Source of the DNA: Pseudomonadota bacterium | GTDB taxonomy: Bacteria > Desulfobacterota > Binatia > Binatales > Binataceae | Reading direction: 5' to 3' | DNA length: 64,000 bases | Assembly (NCBI GenBank): GCA_021324885.1 | Contig: JAJPIF010000004.1 | Location: 186,001 to 250,000 of the forward strand | Shown: piece by piece, positions 40,074 to 50,030 of the stretch | How positions within the stretch are numbered: position 1 is the stretch's first letter | Layout: the number at the start of each line of letters is the position of its first letter | The notes under the pieces: generated by a model | Told to the model about the DNA's origin: nothing | The model's database searches: none | The model's input: only the letters and a program-made list of their open reading frames with translations | Translations under genes and position numbers: made by a program

Positions 40074-41680
40074 TCAGCTTGAGGGCCGCCGTGCCGCAGT
40101 CTGCGCCGGCTTCACGATCGCGCGGGCACAACGTCTGGGCAATCGCCCTGACGGTGACTTTGGCGACGTTCATGGAGCTGCTCGACACCAGCATCTCCAA
40201 TGTGTCTCTGCCCCATATCGCCGGTGGACTGGGCACCAGTTATGACGAAAGCACCTGGATCCTGACCAGTTACCTGGTCGCCAATGCGGTAGTCCTGCCG
40301 ATGAGTGCATGGCTCAGCCAGTTCTTTGGGCGCAAGCGCTACTACATGATGAGTGTGGCGCTGTTCACCGCGACTTCGTTGCTGTGCGGCGCCGCTCCGA
40401 ACCTTGCGATGCTGGTAATCTTCCGTGTATTGCAGGGAGCCGGCGGCGGCGGTCTGGCGCCGGTCGAACAGGCCATCCTGGTGGACACGTTTCCCAAAGA
40501 AAAGCTGGGCGGCGCCTTCGCCCTCTACAGTATGGCTATAGTCACGGCCCCCGCCATCGGTCCGCCGCTCGGCGGATGGATTACCGACAGCTTCTCCTGG
40601 CGCTGGGTTTTCTTCATCAACATTCCGATCGGCATCATATCCCTGATGCTTTCAAGCCAGCTCCTGCATGATCCTCCCGAATTCACGGCGGAGAGGAAAC
40701 GCGACCGGCGCGGCAGCCAGCTCCGGATCGACTACGCCGGGATTATCCTGATCGCGGTGGGTTTCGCCTGCCTGGAGGTGGTGCTGGATCGCGGCGAGCG
40801 CGACGACTGGCTGCGAAGCCAGTTCATCGCCACGTTCCTGGTAATCGCGGTGATCGCGATTGCGGCAGCGGTCTGGCGGGAATGGCATCATCACGATCCG
40901 GTGGTGGAACTGACGCTGCTGCGCGAACGCAATTTCGCGATCGCCAACGTGTACTACTTCCTGTTTGCGTTCGGCCTGTTCGGCAGCACCGTTTTGATTC
41001 CCGAGATGCTTCAGACGCTTTACGGCTACACCGCAACGGATGCGGGACTGGTGCTGGGTCCGGGCGCCGCCGTAATCACGATCCTAGCGCCCGTGGTGGT
41101 GCGGATCGTGCCGCGGATCGGCGCCAGACGCCTGCTTGCGGCCAGTTTCACAATTGCCGCCCTCTCGATGCTTTATTACAGCCGCCTCACTCCTGCGACT
41201 GACTATTTTCATTTCGCTCTGGCCCGCTGCTTCCAGGGATTCGGCTACGCATTCATGTTCGTTCCGGTAAGCCAGCTCGCCTATTCCTATCTGCCGAAGG
41301 ACAAAAACAATAAGGGATCAAGCCTTACCAATCTGTGCCGCAACTGGGGTGGGAGCTTCGGCATCGCATTCGTCACCACAATGCTGGAGCGGCGCAGCCA
41401 GTATCACCAAAGTGTACTGACAAGCCACATCAGCGCCGCCGACATCGGCGTGGGGCAGTTCGTACGTAGTTCGAGCCGCTACCTGCTCACTCGCGCAACC
41501 AGCGGCCCCGATGCGATCCATCAGGCGCACGGGCTGGTCAACCGCCTCATGACGCAGCAGGCATCGATGCTGGCCTTCATGGACTGTTTTCATCTGCTGA
41601 TGCTGGTCGTGATGCTCGGCCTGCCACTGGCCTTGCTGATCCGGCATTTCGACGCAGGCGGCGCGGGCGCGGCACACTGA
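40061..41680 (+). CDS. EmrB/QacA-type MFS drug:H+ antiporter, DHA2 family
   Basis: A 539-residue inner-membrane transporter with about 14 hydrophobic segments. FMELLDTSISNVSLPHIAGGLGTS in helix 1 is the DHA2 signature (motif D1), WLSQFFGRKRYY the motif A loop, and GPPLGGWITDSFSWRWVFFINIPIG motif C and the following helix. It would expel lipophilic or aromatic compounds using the proton gradient together with the EmrA-like adaptor upstream. ATG 40061 overlaps the adaptor gene by 13 nt, indicating translational coupling. Confidence 0.93.
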   Translation: MAALVSLRAAVPQSAPASRSRGHNVWAIALTVTLATFMELLDTSISNVSLPHIAGGLGTSYDESTWILTSYLVANAVVLPMSAWLSQFFGRKRYYMMSVALFTATSLLCGAAPNLAMLVIFRVLQGAGGGGLAPVEQAILVDTFPKEKLGGAFALYSMAIVTAPAIGPPLGGWITDSFSWRWVFFINIPIGIISLMLSSQLLHDPPEFTAERKRDRRGSQLRIDYAGIILIAVGFACLEVVLDRGERDDWLRSQFIATFLVIAVIAIAAAVWREWHHHDPVVELTLLRERNFAIANVYYFLFAFGLFGSTVLIPEMLQTLYGYTATDAGLVLGPGAAVITILAPVVVRIVPRIGARRLLAASFTIAALSMLYYSRLTPATDYFHFALARCFQGFGYAFMFVPVSQLAYSYLPKDKNNKGSSLTNLCRNWGGSFGIAFVTTMLERRSQYHQSVLTSHISAADIGVGQFVRSSSRYLLTRATSGPDAIHQAHGLVNRLMTQQASMLAFMDCFHLLMLVVMLGLPLALLIRHFDAGGAGAAH

Positions 41681-41719
41681 ATTCCTCTCATCGCCTCTGA
41701 AGGATTGGGGAGAATGAAG

Positions 41720-42163
41720 ATGAACGACTTAAAACATCCTACCGAACAGCGGCCGGAGCGGACTCGGGAACGCTTTCCAGCTCCGATCGGCGAGCTTTTC
41801 GATCTCACCCTTACGCAGGACGAGCCAGGAAAGGCGACGATTGAATTCGAAGCGACGGCGCGTTTTGCCAATCCGATGGGAACGCTGCACGGCGGAGTGC
41901 TCTGCGATATCGCGGATGCCGCGATGGGCGCTGCTTATCGCGGCACTGTGTCCGAAGGCGAGACCTTCACCACGCTGGAGCTGAAAATCAATTTTCTGCG
42001 GCCGGTGTGGAACGCGAAGCTGAGCGCGCAGGCCCACGTCATCAGCCGCGGCAAAACCGTCGGCATGGTCCAATGCGATATAGTCGATGAACGCGGACGC
42101 CTGATCGCTCGCGCTTCGAGCACCTGCATGACTCTGCGTGGGCAAGTCGCTGCGGGCAGGTAA
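41720..42163 (+). CDS. PaaI-type hot-dog thioesterase
   Basis: A 147-residue hot-dog protein with PMGTLHGGVLCDIADAAMGAA, the HGG active-site motif of PaaI/YdiI acyl-CoA thioesterases, and TLELKINFLRPV, the strand that forms the dimer interface. It hydrolyses small or aryl acyl-CoAs. ATG at 41720 is favoured by GGGGAG at 7-nt spacing; ATG 41714 is an alternative. It follows the efflux pump by 39 nt in the same direction and may be in its operon, which would link efflux with aromatic acyl-CoA clearing. Confidence 0.87.
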   Translation: MNDLKHPTEQRPERTRERFPAPIGELFDLTLTQDEPGKATIEFEATARFANPMGTLHGGVLCDIADAAMGAAYRGTVSEGETFTTLELKINFLRPVWNAKLSAQAHVISRGKTVGMVQCDIVDERGRLIARASSTCMTLRGQVAAGR

Positions 42164-42243
42164 CGCGCTGCCCCGCCTAAGATCCGTTGGCGGCGGGGGT
42201 GGGCGGCCCCGCCTTCCACTTCCGCGAAAGACGGGCAGGCCGC

Positions 42244-43533
<1,290 letters not shown>

Positions 43534-43600
43534 TCATTGTGCCCGACGCGCCGATTCTTGACTGCCGGTTTGGATCTATTCATTGATGATAAGCATAGAG

Positions 43601-43655
43601 GGTGATGGGGTTCCACCGAAACCGCTCATTGTCAATTGAGCTGATGACTCCTACC
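43601..43655 (+). promoter_or_regulatory. fluoride riboswitch (crcB motif)
   Basis: The 55-nt segment fits the crcB/fluoride aptamer: GGTGATGGGGTTCCACC (43601-43617), GAAACC, a GCTC/GAGC stem (43624-43627 / 43638-43641) and TGATGACTCCTACC ending at 43655. GGTG pairs with CACC, and GGGGT can pair with ACTCC as the long-range helix. It stands about 150 nt before the DUF190-CBS gene and the crcB channel gene. The intervening platform has AGACC/GGTCT (43687-43691 / 43709-43713) and AGTCTG/CAGACT (43724-43729 / 43738-43743) hairpins. A TTGACT -35-like box is at 43558. Confidence 0.88.
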
Positions 43656-43807
43656 AATTTCGCGGGTTAGGGCTCTTGCGTTGCGGAGACCTTGCCCTGA
43701 TGGAGCGAGGTCTTTGCTTGATTAGTCTGTTGGAGCGCAGACTCTCCCAATCGCGGCTCATCTCGATGCCTGACTGCCCATTGCTCGTTTGCGGAGGGCG
43801 ATAAGTC

Positions 43808-45088
43808 ATGTTCACCGGGCGAGCCGCGCAACTCACCGTATATTTTGGCGAGAGCGATCAATACCATAGCCGGGCGCTTTACGCTGCGCTGCTCGAGATG
43901 CTGCGGCGCGAGGGATGCAGCGGCGCGACGGTCACCCGCGGCATCGCCGGATTCGGCGCCTCCAGCGTGATTCATACCTCGGCAATCCTGCGTCTTTCGA
44001 TGGATATGCCCATCGTTATTTCCGTCGTCGATCGGCCCCAGCGCATCGAGCGGATCATTCCCCACATCCGTGAAATGGCTCCCAACGCCCTGATCACGCT
44101 GGCCGAGGTCGAGGTGATCCAGTCCGGCGCGCCGTTCAAAGAGGGCTTGCCCGACGTCAAGGTCTCCGAGGTGATGCGCCGCGAGGTGGTTTCGGTCCAC
44201 TCTGACAGCGCGCTAACCGAGGTCGTGCGTCTGCTGCTGGACAAGGATTTCACCGCCGTACCCGTGATCGATGATCAGAACAAAGTGATCGGAATGATCA
44301 GCGACAGCGACCTGCTAAAGCGCGGCGGAGTCGCGGTGACGCTCAGTCTCAAGAAAGCCACCGATCCCGATTTCGTCGAGCAACTGCATAAGGCGCTCAG
44401 GGACCCGGGACGCAAGGTGGCCGAGGTTATGACGCGCGAAGTGGTCACGATCGCGCCTGATACCCTGCTCGCAAAAGCCGCCCGGCTGATGGTTGACAAA
44501 CATCTCAAGCGTCTTCCGGTGGTCGATAACCAAGGCAGGCTGGTGGGCATCCTGGGCCGCCTCGACGTCCTCAACACGATTGCCGCGGTCCATATCGCGC
44601 AATGGCATCCGCAGGCGCGCGTCGCGGGGAGTCATGCCACGGTCGCGGACGTGATGACGCGCGAGGTTCCAACCGTGCACGAATCCGCCAATCTGGAGGA
44701 AGTCTTCCACCTTCTGGTGTCTTCCTCGCACAAGCGAGTTGTAGTGATCGACGATCGGCGGCAGGTGGTGGGCATAATCGCGGACTCCGACCTGATTTCC
44801 CGGGTCAGCCGCGAGAATTGGCCGGGTTTGATCGAGTTGCTGGCCTCCAAACTCCCGTTCGAGAAAATCAGCGCCCCGGCCCGCGAGCATTTGTCAAAGC
44901 TGCGGGCGCGATCGGCGAAAGACCTGATGACGCGCAACCCAATCACGGTGCGGCAGGAGATGCCGGTTGCCAGCGCCCTGGTCATCTCCGCGGAAAATGC
45001 GACCAAGCGGCTGCCGGTAATCGATGCCGACGGCCGGCTGGTCGGAATTGTCGGGCGCACCGAGATGATGCGCGCGTTGCTGGCGTAA
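43808..45088 (+). CDS. DUF190 protein fused to four CBS domains
   Basis: A 426-residue cytosolic protein. Residues 1-107 are a DUF190 (PII-like ferredoxin-fold) domain: QLTVYFGESDQY, GCSGATVTRGIAGFG, LPVVISVVDRP-like segment. Four CBS motifs follow, starting near 118 (VSEVMRREVVSV), 200 (VAEVMTREVVTI), 280 (VADVMTREVPTV) and 375 (AKDLMTRNPITV), i.e. two Bateman modules able to bind adenine nucleotides. GGAGGG precedes ATG 43808. DUF190 genes often neighbour crcB; here the fluoride riboswitch upstream ties it to fluoride stress, perhaps as a nucleotide-sensing regulator of the channel. Confidence 0.9.
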   Translation: MFTGRAAQLTVYFGESDQYHSRALYAALLEMLRREGCSGATVTRGIAGFGASSVIHTSAILRLSMDMPIVISVVDRPQRIERIIPHIREMAPNALITLAEVEVIQSGAPFKEGLPDVKVSEVMRREVVSVHSDSALTEVVRLLLDKDFTAVPVIDDQNKVIGMISDSDLLKRGGVAVTLSLKKATDPDFVEQLHKALRDPGRKVAEVMTREVVTIAPDTLLAKAARLMVDKHLKRLPVVDNQGRLVGILGRLDVLNTIAAVHIAQWHPQARVAGSHATVADVMTREVPTVHESANLEEVFHLLVSSSHKRVVVIDDRRQVVGIIADSDLISRVSRENWPGLIELLASKLPFEKISAPAREHLSKLRARSAKDLMTRNPITVRQEMPVASALVISAENATKRLPVIDADGRLVGIVGRTEMMRALLA

Positions 45089-45108
45089 GGCCGCAAGCGG
45101 AGGGGTTG

Positions 45109-45480
45109 GTGGCAGTCTTGCTTGTGGCAGTCGGTGGCGCGATAGGATCGGTCGCGCGCTATCTGGTCGGCGGATGGATCGCCGCCCGCTTTGGAGCATC
45201 GTTCCCCTATGGAACGCTGGTCATCAATCTGACCGCCAGCTTCGCCATCGGGTTGTTTCTCGCCTTCGCCGAGCAAAGAGCCGGTCTGAGTCCATACTGG
45301 CGATTGCTTTTTGCGATCGGCTTTCTCGGTGGCTATTCGACCTTTTCCAGCTATGAATACGAGGCCGTCCGCCTTTTACAGGACGGCGAGTTGCTGCTCG
45401 GTTCGGTTTACCTCGCAGGCAGCATGGTCGCCGGAGCGATCGCCACCATCGGCGGAATCGCGGTCGGTAGTTTGATCTGA
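45109..45480 (+). CDS. crcB: CrcB/FluC fluoride channel
   Basis: A 123-residue four-helix membrane protein that exports fluoride as an antiparallel dimer. GGAIGSVARYLVGG at the start, GTLVINLTASFAIG (pore Asn) and GGYSTFSSYEYE (pore Phe/Ser and Na+ site region) are the family hallmarks. GTG at 45109 is preceded by GGAGG. It begins 20 nt after the DUF190-CBS gene, so both lie under the fluoride riboswitch. The family's usual GSF in helix 2 is ASF here. Confidence 0.93.
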   Translation: MAVLLVAVGGAIGSVARYLVGGWIAARFGASFPYGTLVINLTASFAIGLFLAFAEQRAGLSPYWRLLFAIGFLGGYSTFSSYEYEAVRLLQDGELLLGSVYLAGSMVAGAIATIGGIAVGSLI

Positions 45481-45691
45481 ACTTTAGCATCGGCACCGGT
45501 CCCACCTGACTCTGACGCAAAAATAAATCCGCGCTTTTCAAAACCGGCGAAGAAGAAGGATCCTTTTGGAGGACCCGGCCCTGACAACAGGCTTCGCCGT
45601 GCGGACCACAGCCGTTTCGCAGTTGGCGCAGAGTTATTTCCTGACCAGGGCGGGAGAGGCGAAGGTGAAGTCTCCCTTAATCAGGCCTGAA

Positions 45692-46519
45692 TTAAAACGT
45701 GATCAAAAACCTGCCCTCCGCTGGATGCTCGAGGGCGGCGAGCCTTCCCACCTTGATCGCTGCGGCTGCGCTCAGCGCCAGAATTTCCGCATCGACCTGA
45801 TCCAGTGTGTCCGGCGGTGGTTCGGTTGCGATTGCGAGCCAACGGCGCAGGCGCCTGATGATAGCGATGCGCTCGGCGAGCGCCGCCTTCTTATCAGCTT
45901 TGGGCGGCAACTGCCTGCCGCTCGCCAGCCTGAATTGCAGTTCGGGATAGGCCTCCAGAGTCGGCACCCCCAGTTTCTGCCAGGCTCGAAAGGTCAGAAA
46001 GCCGGCCAACATGAAACGAGTGAACGTTCCGCCGCGAATTGAGGCCGACTGACTGGCCGGAGCATTCGACCAGACGCCCGCGTCGCCGCCGAACAGTTGC
46101 AGATAGATTGAGCGCAGATGCGGCTTGCATGAAGGCATGCCGGCGCAATCCCTGAAATACTCCAGCCGGGGAGTCGGAAACATCGACAATCGGACCGGAT
46201 CGCGATTGGACAAACGCCGCAGCCGCTCGCGCACAGCCTGATCGAGTATCCGGGCCGGCGGAACCGGATCGCGCAGGGCTAGGATGTGGCTTGAATAATC
46301 CAGGTCGCGCGGCCATCGCGGCGAGTCGATCAGGGCCAGCCATGCGGGGCTCGAATCAGGACAGGATTCCGATAGCCGCTCGCACAGGATTCGAAGGGGG
46401 TCGGGGTCCAGACCAGCCAACGCCACCCGGCGATGTTCAACCGCGTCGGACCCGGCTCGCATCAGCGCAAGGTCGAGGAAGTTCTCGCCGACATCGACGC
46501 CGACCAGTGATTGAGGCAC
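45692..46519 (-). CDS. DUF429 family predicted RNase-H-fold nuclease
   Basis: About 275 residues. SLVGVDVGENFLDLAL (strand 1 with Asp), WLALIDSPRWP, SMFPTPRLEYFRDC, LEAYPELQFRL and the C-terminal DTLDQVDAEILALSAAAAIKVGRLAALEHPAEG follow the DUF429 (COG2410) layout, a predicted nuclease family with no settled function. Start is uncertain: GTG at 46519 places strand 1 directly at the N-terminus; a TTG at 46603 would overlap the upstream gene by 38 nt. It follows the alarmone-hydrolase-like gene by 46 nt on the same strand. Confidence 0.65.
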   Translation of the reverse strand: MPQSLVGVDVGENFLDLALMRAGSDAVEHRRVALAGLDPDPLRILCERLSESCPDSSPAWLALIDSPRWPRDLDYSSHILALRDPVPPARILDQAVRERLRRLSNRDPVRLSMFPTPRLEYFRDCAGMPSCKPHLRSIYLQLFGGDAGVWSNAPASQSASIRGGTFTRFMLAGFLTFRAWQKLGVPTLEAYPELQFRLASGRQLPPKADKKAALAERIAIIRRLRRWLAIATEPPPDTLDQVDAEILALSAAAAIKVGRLAALEHPAEGRFLITF

Positions 46520-46565
46520 CGGAATGTGCGCCGGTTGGCATCCGGAAAATGAAACGAGAGTGCAG

Positions 46566-47162
46566 TCAGCGGCTTTGCTCGCCGTTGGAGCACAGAGCTT
46601 CAAGTTCCTGCACCGCGCGTTTGAGTTCCTCGGCCAAAGGACGGGCGCGGCCGTTTCCCGCCGCCGCTGAAATTGCAGCGGTGACCTCGCGATAATACCA
46701 GAGTTGATCCGATTTCCCGGCGTTAAAGCGCCCCCAAACCTCGTCGCCGACCCACCGATAATCCTTCATGACGGCGCGGGCGTTGACCAGTTTATCGGCC
46801 GCCGCGACCATCAGTACCGATTGATCGGCGCCGCGCAGATGCGCGATGTATTTTTCCTTGCGCGGTCTCCATGGCGGTTTCGGCATTACGGTCGAGTCGC
46901 TGCAACTCTCGACGATATCCGCGACGGCGCCGCCGAAGCGTTTGGCAATGCCTTCGAATGACGAAACATCCGGATGGTCCTCGACACTGTCGTGCAACAG
47001 CGCCGCGATCGCCTCGTCCTCGTTGCCGCCGTAAGACAGCACCACAGCGGCAACCTCCAGCAGATGCGCCATATATGGAATGGTGGTGCTTTTTTTGTTC
47101 TGTTCGCGATGCACGTCAAAAGCAAATGCAAAAGCGTCGGTAAAGCGTGATGTAAGTTTCAT
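46566..47162 (-). CDS. HD-domain small alarmone hydrolase-like protein
   Basis: A 198-residue single-domain protein resembling the hydrolase domain of RelA/SpoT and Mesh1: FAFDVHREQNKKSTTIPYMAHLLEVAAVV, then AIAALLHDSVEDHPDV with the HD metal pair and ED box, and AAADKLVNARAVMKDYR as the last motif. Stand-alone enzymes of this kind (SAH) remove the 3'-pyrophosphate of (p)ppGpp, in Mesh1 also the 2'-phosphate of NADPH. It has no synthetase, TGS or ACT domain. It lies between the lytic transglycosylase and DUF429 genes, all on one strand. Confidence 0.82.
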   Translation of the reverse strand: MKLTSRFTDAFAFAFDVHREQNKKSTTIPYMAHLLEVAAVVLSYGGNEDEAIAALLHDSVEDHPDVSSFEGIAKRFGGAVADIVESCSDSTVMPKPPWRPRKEKYIAHLRGADQSVLMVAAADKLVNARAVMKDYRWVGDEVWGRFNAGKSDQLWYYREVTAAISAAAGNGRARPLAEELKRAVQELEALCSNGEQSR

Positions 47163-47192
47163 AGAGTGTATTGCTCGGCGGGCTGTTTTGAG

Positions 47193-49253
47193 TCATTGGT
47201 TCGAGGCGGTTTCGACCGACAAATTCGGATAGAGCATCCGGTATTCGCGCATTCCGCCTACGACCTTTTTCACGTAGTTGCGAGTTTCCGCGAATTCTAT
47301 ATTTTCGACCCATTCGTCGTCGGCGCCGCCGTAACGTTCAACCCAGCGCCGGACCGCGTCCTCGCCGCCGTTGTATGCGGCGATCGCCTTGAACTCGTCG
47401 CCGCCGAACATCTCCAGCAGCATCTTCAGATTCGCACTGCCCAGTTCGATATTGATGGCGGGATCATACAAATCGATTCGATATTGCGGCACCCCGGTTT
47501 GCGCGGCGACCCTCGCCGCCGTGCTGGGCAGCAACTGCATCACGCCGCGCGCGTCCGCGTACGAGCACGCCCGCGGATCGAACAGGCTTTCCTGCCGCGA
47601 GAGCGCGAGCAGCAGATAAGGTTTGACGCCGGTGCGCGCCGCCGCCTGGCTGAACAGCGGCCAAAAGGCACGCGGATAACGAATCCGCTCCGCCAGCCGG
47701 CTGGAAATTTCGCCTCGCATCGCCATCTGCGTCGCCAGCACGGTGGCGTCATGATAGCCGCCGGCCTGGGGATATTCCGCCAGCAGGAACATCCTCATCT
47801 GATGGCTGCCACCGTCAATCGCTGCAAGCTCCCTCAACTCGCCCAGTTCAAGCTGCTCCAGCGCGAGCGCCTTGAGCGCCAGGGCGCGCTGCAAATGAAA
47901 CGTTTCCGGTCCGTTAACCGGCGCGAATGCCGGTGGCGGGTCCAACGCCGCAGCCGGCAATTCAATTTCCGGAGCACCGACGCGGCGGGCTGCCAATTCG
48001 GGATAATAATTGGTGACGGTGCTGGCGGCCAGATCGTAATAGATGTCGCGGGCGCGATCGCCCTGGCCCGCCTGTTCGAGCGACCGCGCGTCCCAGTACC
48101 GGTACATCGCGCGCTCGATGGGATCGTTGGCCCGCGGCTCCATCGACTGGAATCCCGCGGCGGCCTCGGCGAAACGACGACTGCGATAAAGCAGCCACAC
48201 CGCCCTGAAGCGAGCGTCGGCGGCGGCTTCGGAATGGGGATGTGCGGCGGCCGCAGCCAGATAAGCCGAACGGGCCAGATCGAAACGCTGGTCGTCCTCG
48301 TAGGTGCGGCCAATGCGCAGCATCGCGCCCGGTGTCAGACTGGAAGTGGGAAAGCGCGCGGCCAGCATACGGAAATACGTGCGCGCGCCCGCCGTGTCAT
48401 CGCGATGCCAGTAAATACGCGCCAGATCGAACATCGCCTCCGCTGCCTTGGGACCGGCTGGCGCGACTGCCAGGTATGCCTTGAGCGCGCGTTCACGGTT
48501 GGCCGCCGACGATTTGGCTTCGATCCACAGCATCGCGGCGCGCACCGGCGATGGCGGCCGGAGGGCCAGCGCCTGGGCCGCGGTCCGATAGGCCTCGACG
48601 CTCTGGCCTTCGCTCAGCAGCGTCTGCGCTTCCTCGGTCAGATAGGACAGAGAAGAGGTGTCGGCGAGTTCCGGATGGGCCTGCAGCAGGGACTTCTGTA
48701 ACGCCCGGGCACCCGCGTCAGCATCGCTGCGCGGATAATGCCGTCTTATCTCCTCGGTTTGTTCGTAGGCTTGAGAAAACTCGCCCAGTCCTGCCATCGC
48801 GCGCGCCAAGGTCAGGCGGCCAGAGGCCTGCAGCCATTCCCGATCGGACCTGACCAGCGCGGAGGATGCCAGTTGGCGCGCCTGGCTGAACTTGTTCTGG
48901 GTCAACGCGATATTGGCCGCGGCCAGTTCGGCGCGTGCGGCGAAGATACTTTGCGGGTAGCGTGCGCAAAGGCTGATGAAGCTGGCGGCCGCGCCGTCCA
49001 GATCATGCTGCTTGAGCTGCGCCTGTCCCAGGTAGAAAAGCCGGTAATCGCCCAGAATTCCTGGATCCGTGACCGCCTCCAGGTTCTGTATGACCGCGCC
49101 CATATCGCCGCGCTGGTACGCCGAGTATCCAGCCGCGAACCACGACTGTGCTTGAGGTGCGTTTGCGGCCGATACCGCCAACGCCGCCACGATTAAAGCT
49201 GCCCCAATTCCGCCAATCCACCACCCGACCCGATAAAAAAGCTTCATCGTCAA
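47193..49253 (-). CDS. soluble lytic murein transglycosylase, Slt70-like
   Basis: A 686-residue periplasmic enzyme. An N-terminal signal helix (about 11-30) is followed by a long TPR-like superhelix (about 35-480) and a goose-type lysozyme/SLT domain (about 520-670). The catalytic Glu is in LALSRQESLFDPRACSYADARGVMQLLPSTA; NIELGSANL and AAYNGGEDAVRRW complete the family motifs. It cleaves glycan strands to 1,6-anhydromuropeptides. A gap of 30 nt separates it from the HD gene downstream. Confidence 0.93.
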   Translation of the reverse strand: MTMKLFYRVGWWIGGIGAALIVAALAVSAANAPQAQSWFAAGYSAYQRGDMGAVIQNLEAVTDPGILGDYRLFYLGQAQLKQHDLDGAAASFISLCARYPQSIFAARAELAAANIALTQNKFSQARQLASSALVRSDREWLQASGRLTLARAMAGLGEFSQAYEQTEEIRRHYPRSDADAGARALQKSLLQAHPELADTSSLSYLTEEAQTLLSEGQSVEAYRTAAQALALRPPSPVRAAMLWIEAKSSAANRERALKAYLAVAPAGPKAAEAMFDLARIYWHRDDTAGARTYFRMLAARFPTSSLTPGAMLRIGRTYEDDQRFDLARSAYLAAAAAHPHSEAAADARFRAVWLLYRSRRFAEAAAGFQSMEPRANDPIERAMYRYWDARSLEQAGQGDRARDIYYDLAASTVTNYYPELAARRVGAPEIELPAAALDPPPAFAPVNGPETFHLQRALALKALALEQLELGELRELAAIDGGSHQMRMFLLAEYPQAGGYHDATVLATQMAMRGEISSRLAERIRYPRAFWPLFSQAAARTGVKPYLLLALSRQESLFDPRACSYADARGVMQLLPSTAARVAAQTGVPQYRIDLYDPAINIELGSANLKMLLEMFGGDEFKAIAAYNGGEDAVRRWVERYGGADDEWVENIEFAETRNYVKKVVGGMREYRMLYPNLSVETASNQ

Positions 49254-49383
49254 CCCTACGCGATCTGGTTAGCATTTCCCGCAAGTACAAGACAGGCGTG
49301 CATCCCTGACCTCTCAACTTGCGCCGTCACAACGGCTGTGACAGGTGTTGATGATTCCAGATCCAATCCTTTTTGGTTCGATA

Positions 49384-50001
49384 ATGCCAGAGGACAAAAC
49401 AATCCGGCACCCAGATACGCATCCACCACTGGTGCTCGCTTCAACTTCGCCGCGCCGCCGCCAATTGCTGCAAGGCGCCGGGCTGGGCTTCGAAATCGTC
49501 GAAAGCGGCGTGGACGAACAGATGCGTCAGTCCGAATCCGGACGAAGTTTCGCGCTTCGGATGGCGTGCGAAAAAGCTCTAGCGGTATCCGGGCGCCGTC
49601 CAGATGCGCTGGTGCTGGGAGCGGATACCGTGGTTGAAATCGAGGGGGAAATTCTCGGCAAACCGCAAACTCCGGACGAAGCACGAAGTATGCTGCAAAA
49701 GCTGTCAGGCCGGGTTCATCGCGTCTTTACTGGATTCGCACTGGCGCGCCGCAGCATAATCGTCGAGAGTGCCGCGGTCCTGAGCCAGGTCAGATTCCGC
49801 GAGCTTGCCCGCGCGGACATCGAAAGATACATCGCCACGCAAGAGCCGTACGATAAGGCCGGCGGCTACGCGGTCCAGGGCGAAGCCGGGGAGTTCATCG
49901 CCGCAGTCGAAGGCTCGATCACAAATGTGATGGGTCTGCCGATTGACGAAGTGCTCGAAGCGCTGCGCCGCCACGGGATTGGCAACCTTCTTGCTCGTTA
50001 A
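49384..50001 (+). CDS. maf: Maf-like nucleotide pyrophosphatase
   Basis: A 205-residue Maf/HAM1-fold protein: LVLASTSPRRRQLLQGAG at the start, LGADTVVEIEGEILGKPQTPDEARSML mid-protein and EPYDKAGGYAVQGEAGEFIAAVEGSITNVMGLP at the end. It hydrolyses non-canonical or standard NTPs for housekeeping. ATG 49384 is the most economical start; GTG 49345 and ATG 49351 are in frame upstream. It opens a plus-strand group with yggS, proC, yggT and yggU-type genes, divergent from the lytic transglycosylase. Confidence 0.92.
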   Translation: MPEDKTIRHPDTHPPLVLASTSPRRRQLLQGAGLGFEIVESGVDEQMRQSESGRSFALRMACEKALAVSGRRPDALVLGADTVVEIEGEILGKPQTPDEARSMLQKLSGRVHRVFTGFALARRSIIVESAAVLSQVRFRELARADIERYIATQEPYDKAGGYAVQGEAGEFIAAVEGSITNVMGLPIDEVLEALRRHGIGNLLAR

Positions 50002-50030
50002 ATTCCTCGGGCTCACACGCAGCCAAGCCA

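Noticed and set aside
45566-46042. Plus-strand frame after crcB
   Set aside because: Mostly antisense to the DUF429 gene; no motif. The 45481-45691 gap holds only short inverted repeats, e.g. around TCAGGCCTGA near 45681-45690.
47166-48701. 511-codon frame antisense to the lytic transglycosylase
   Set aside because: Low-complexity Arg/Gln-rich shadow; the minus strand has the catalytic motif.
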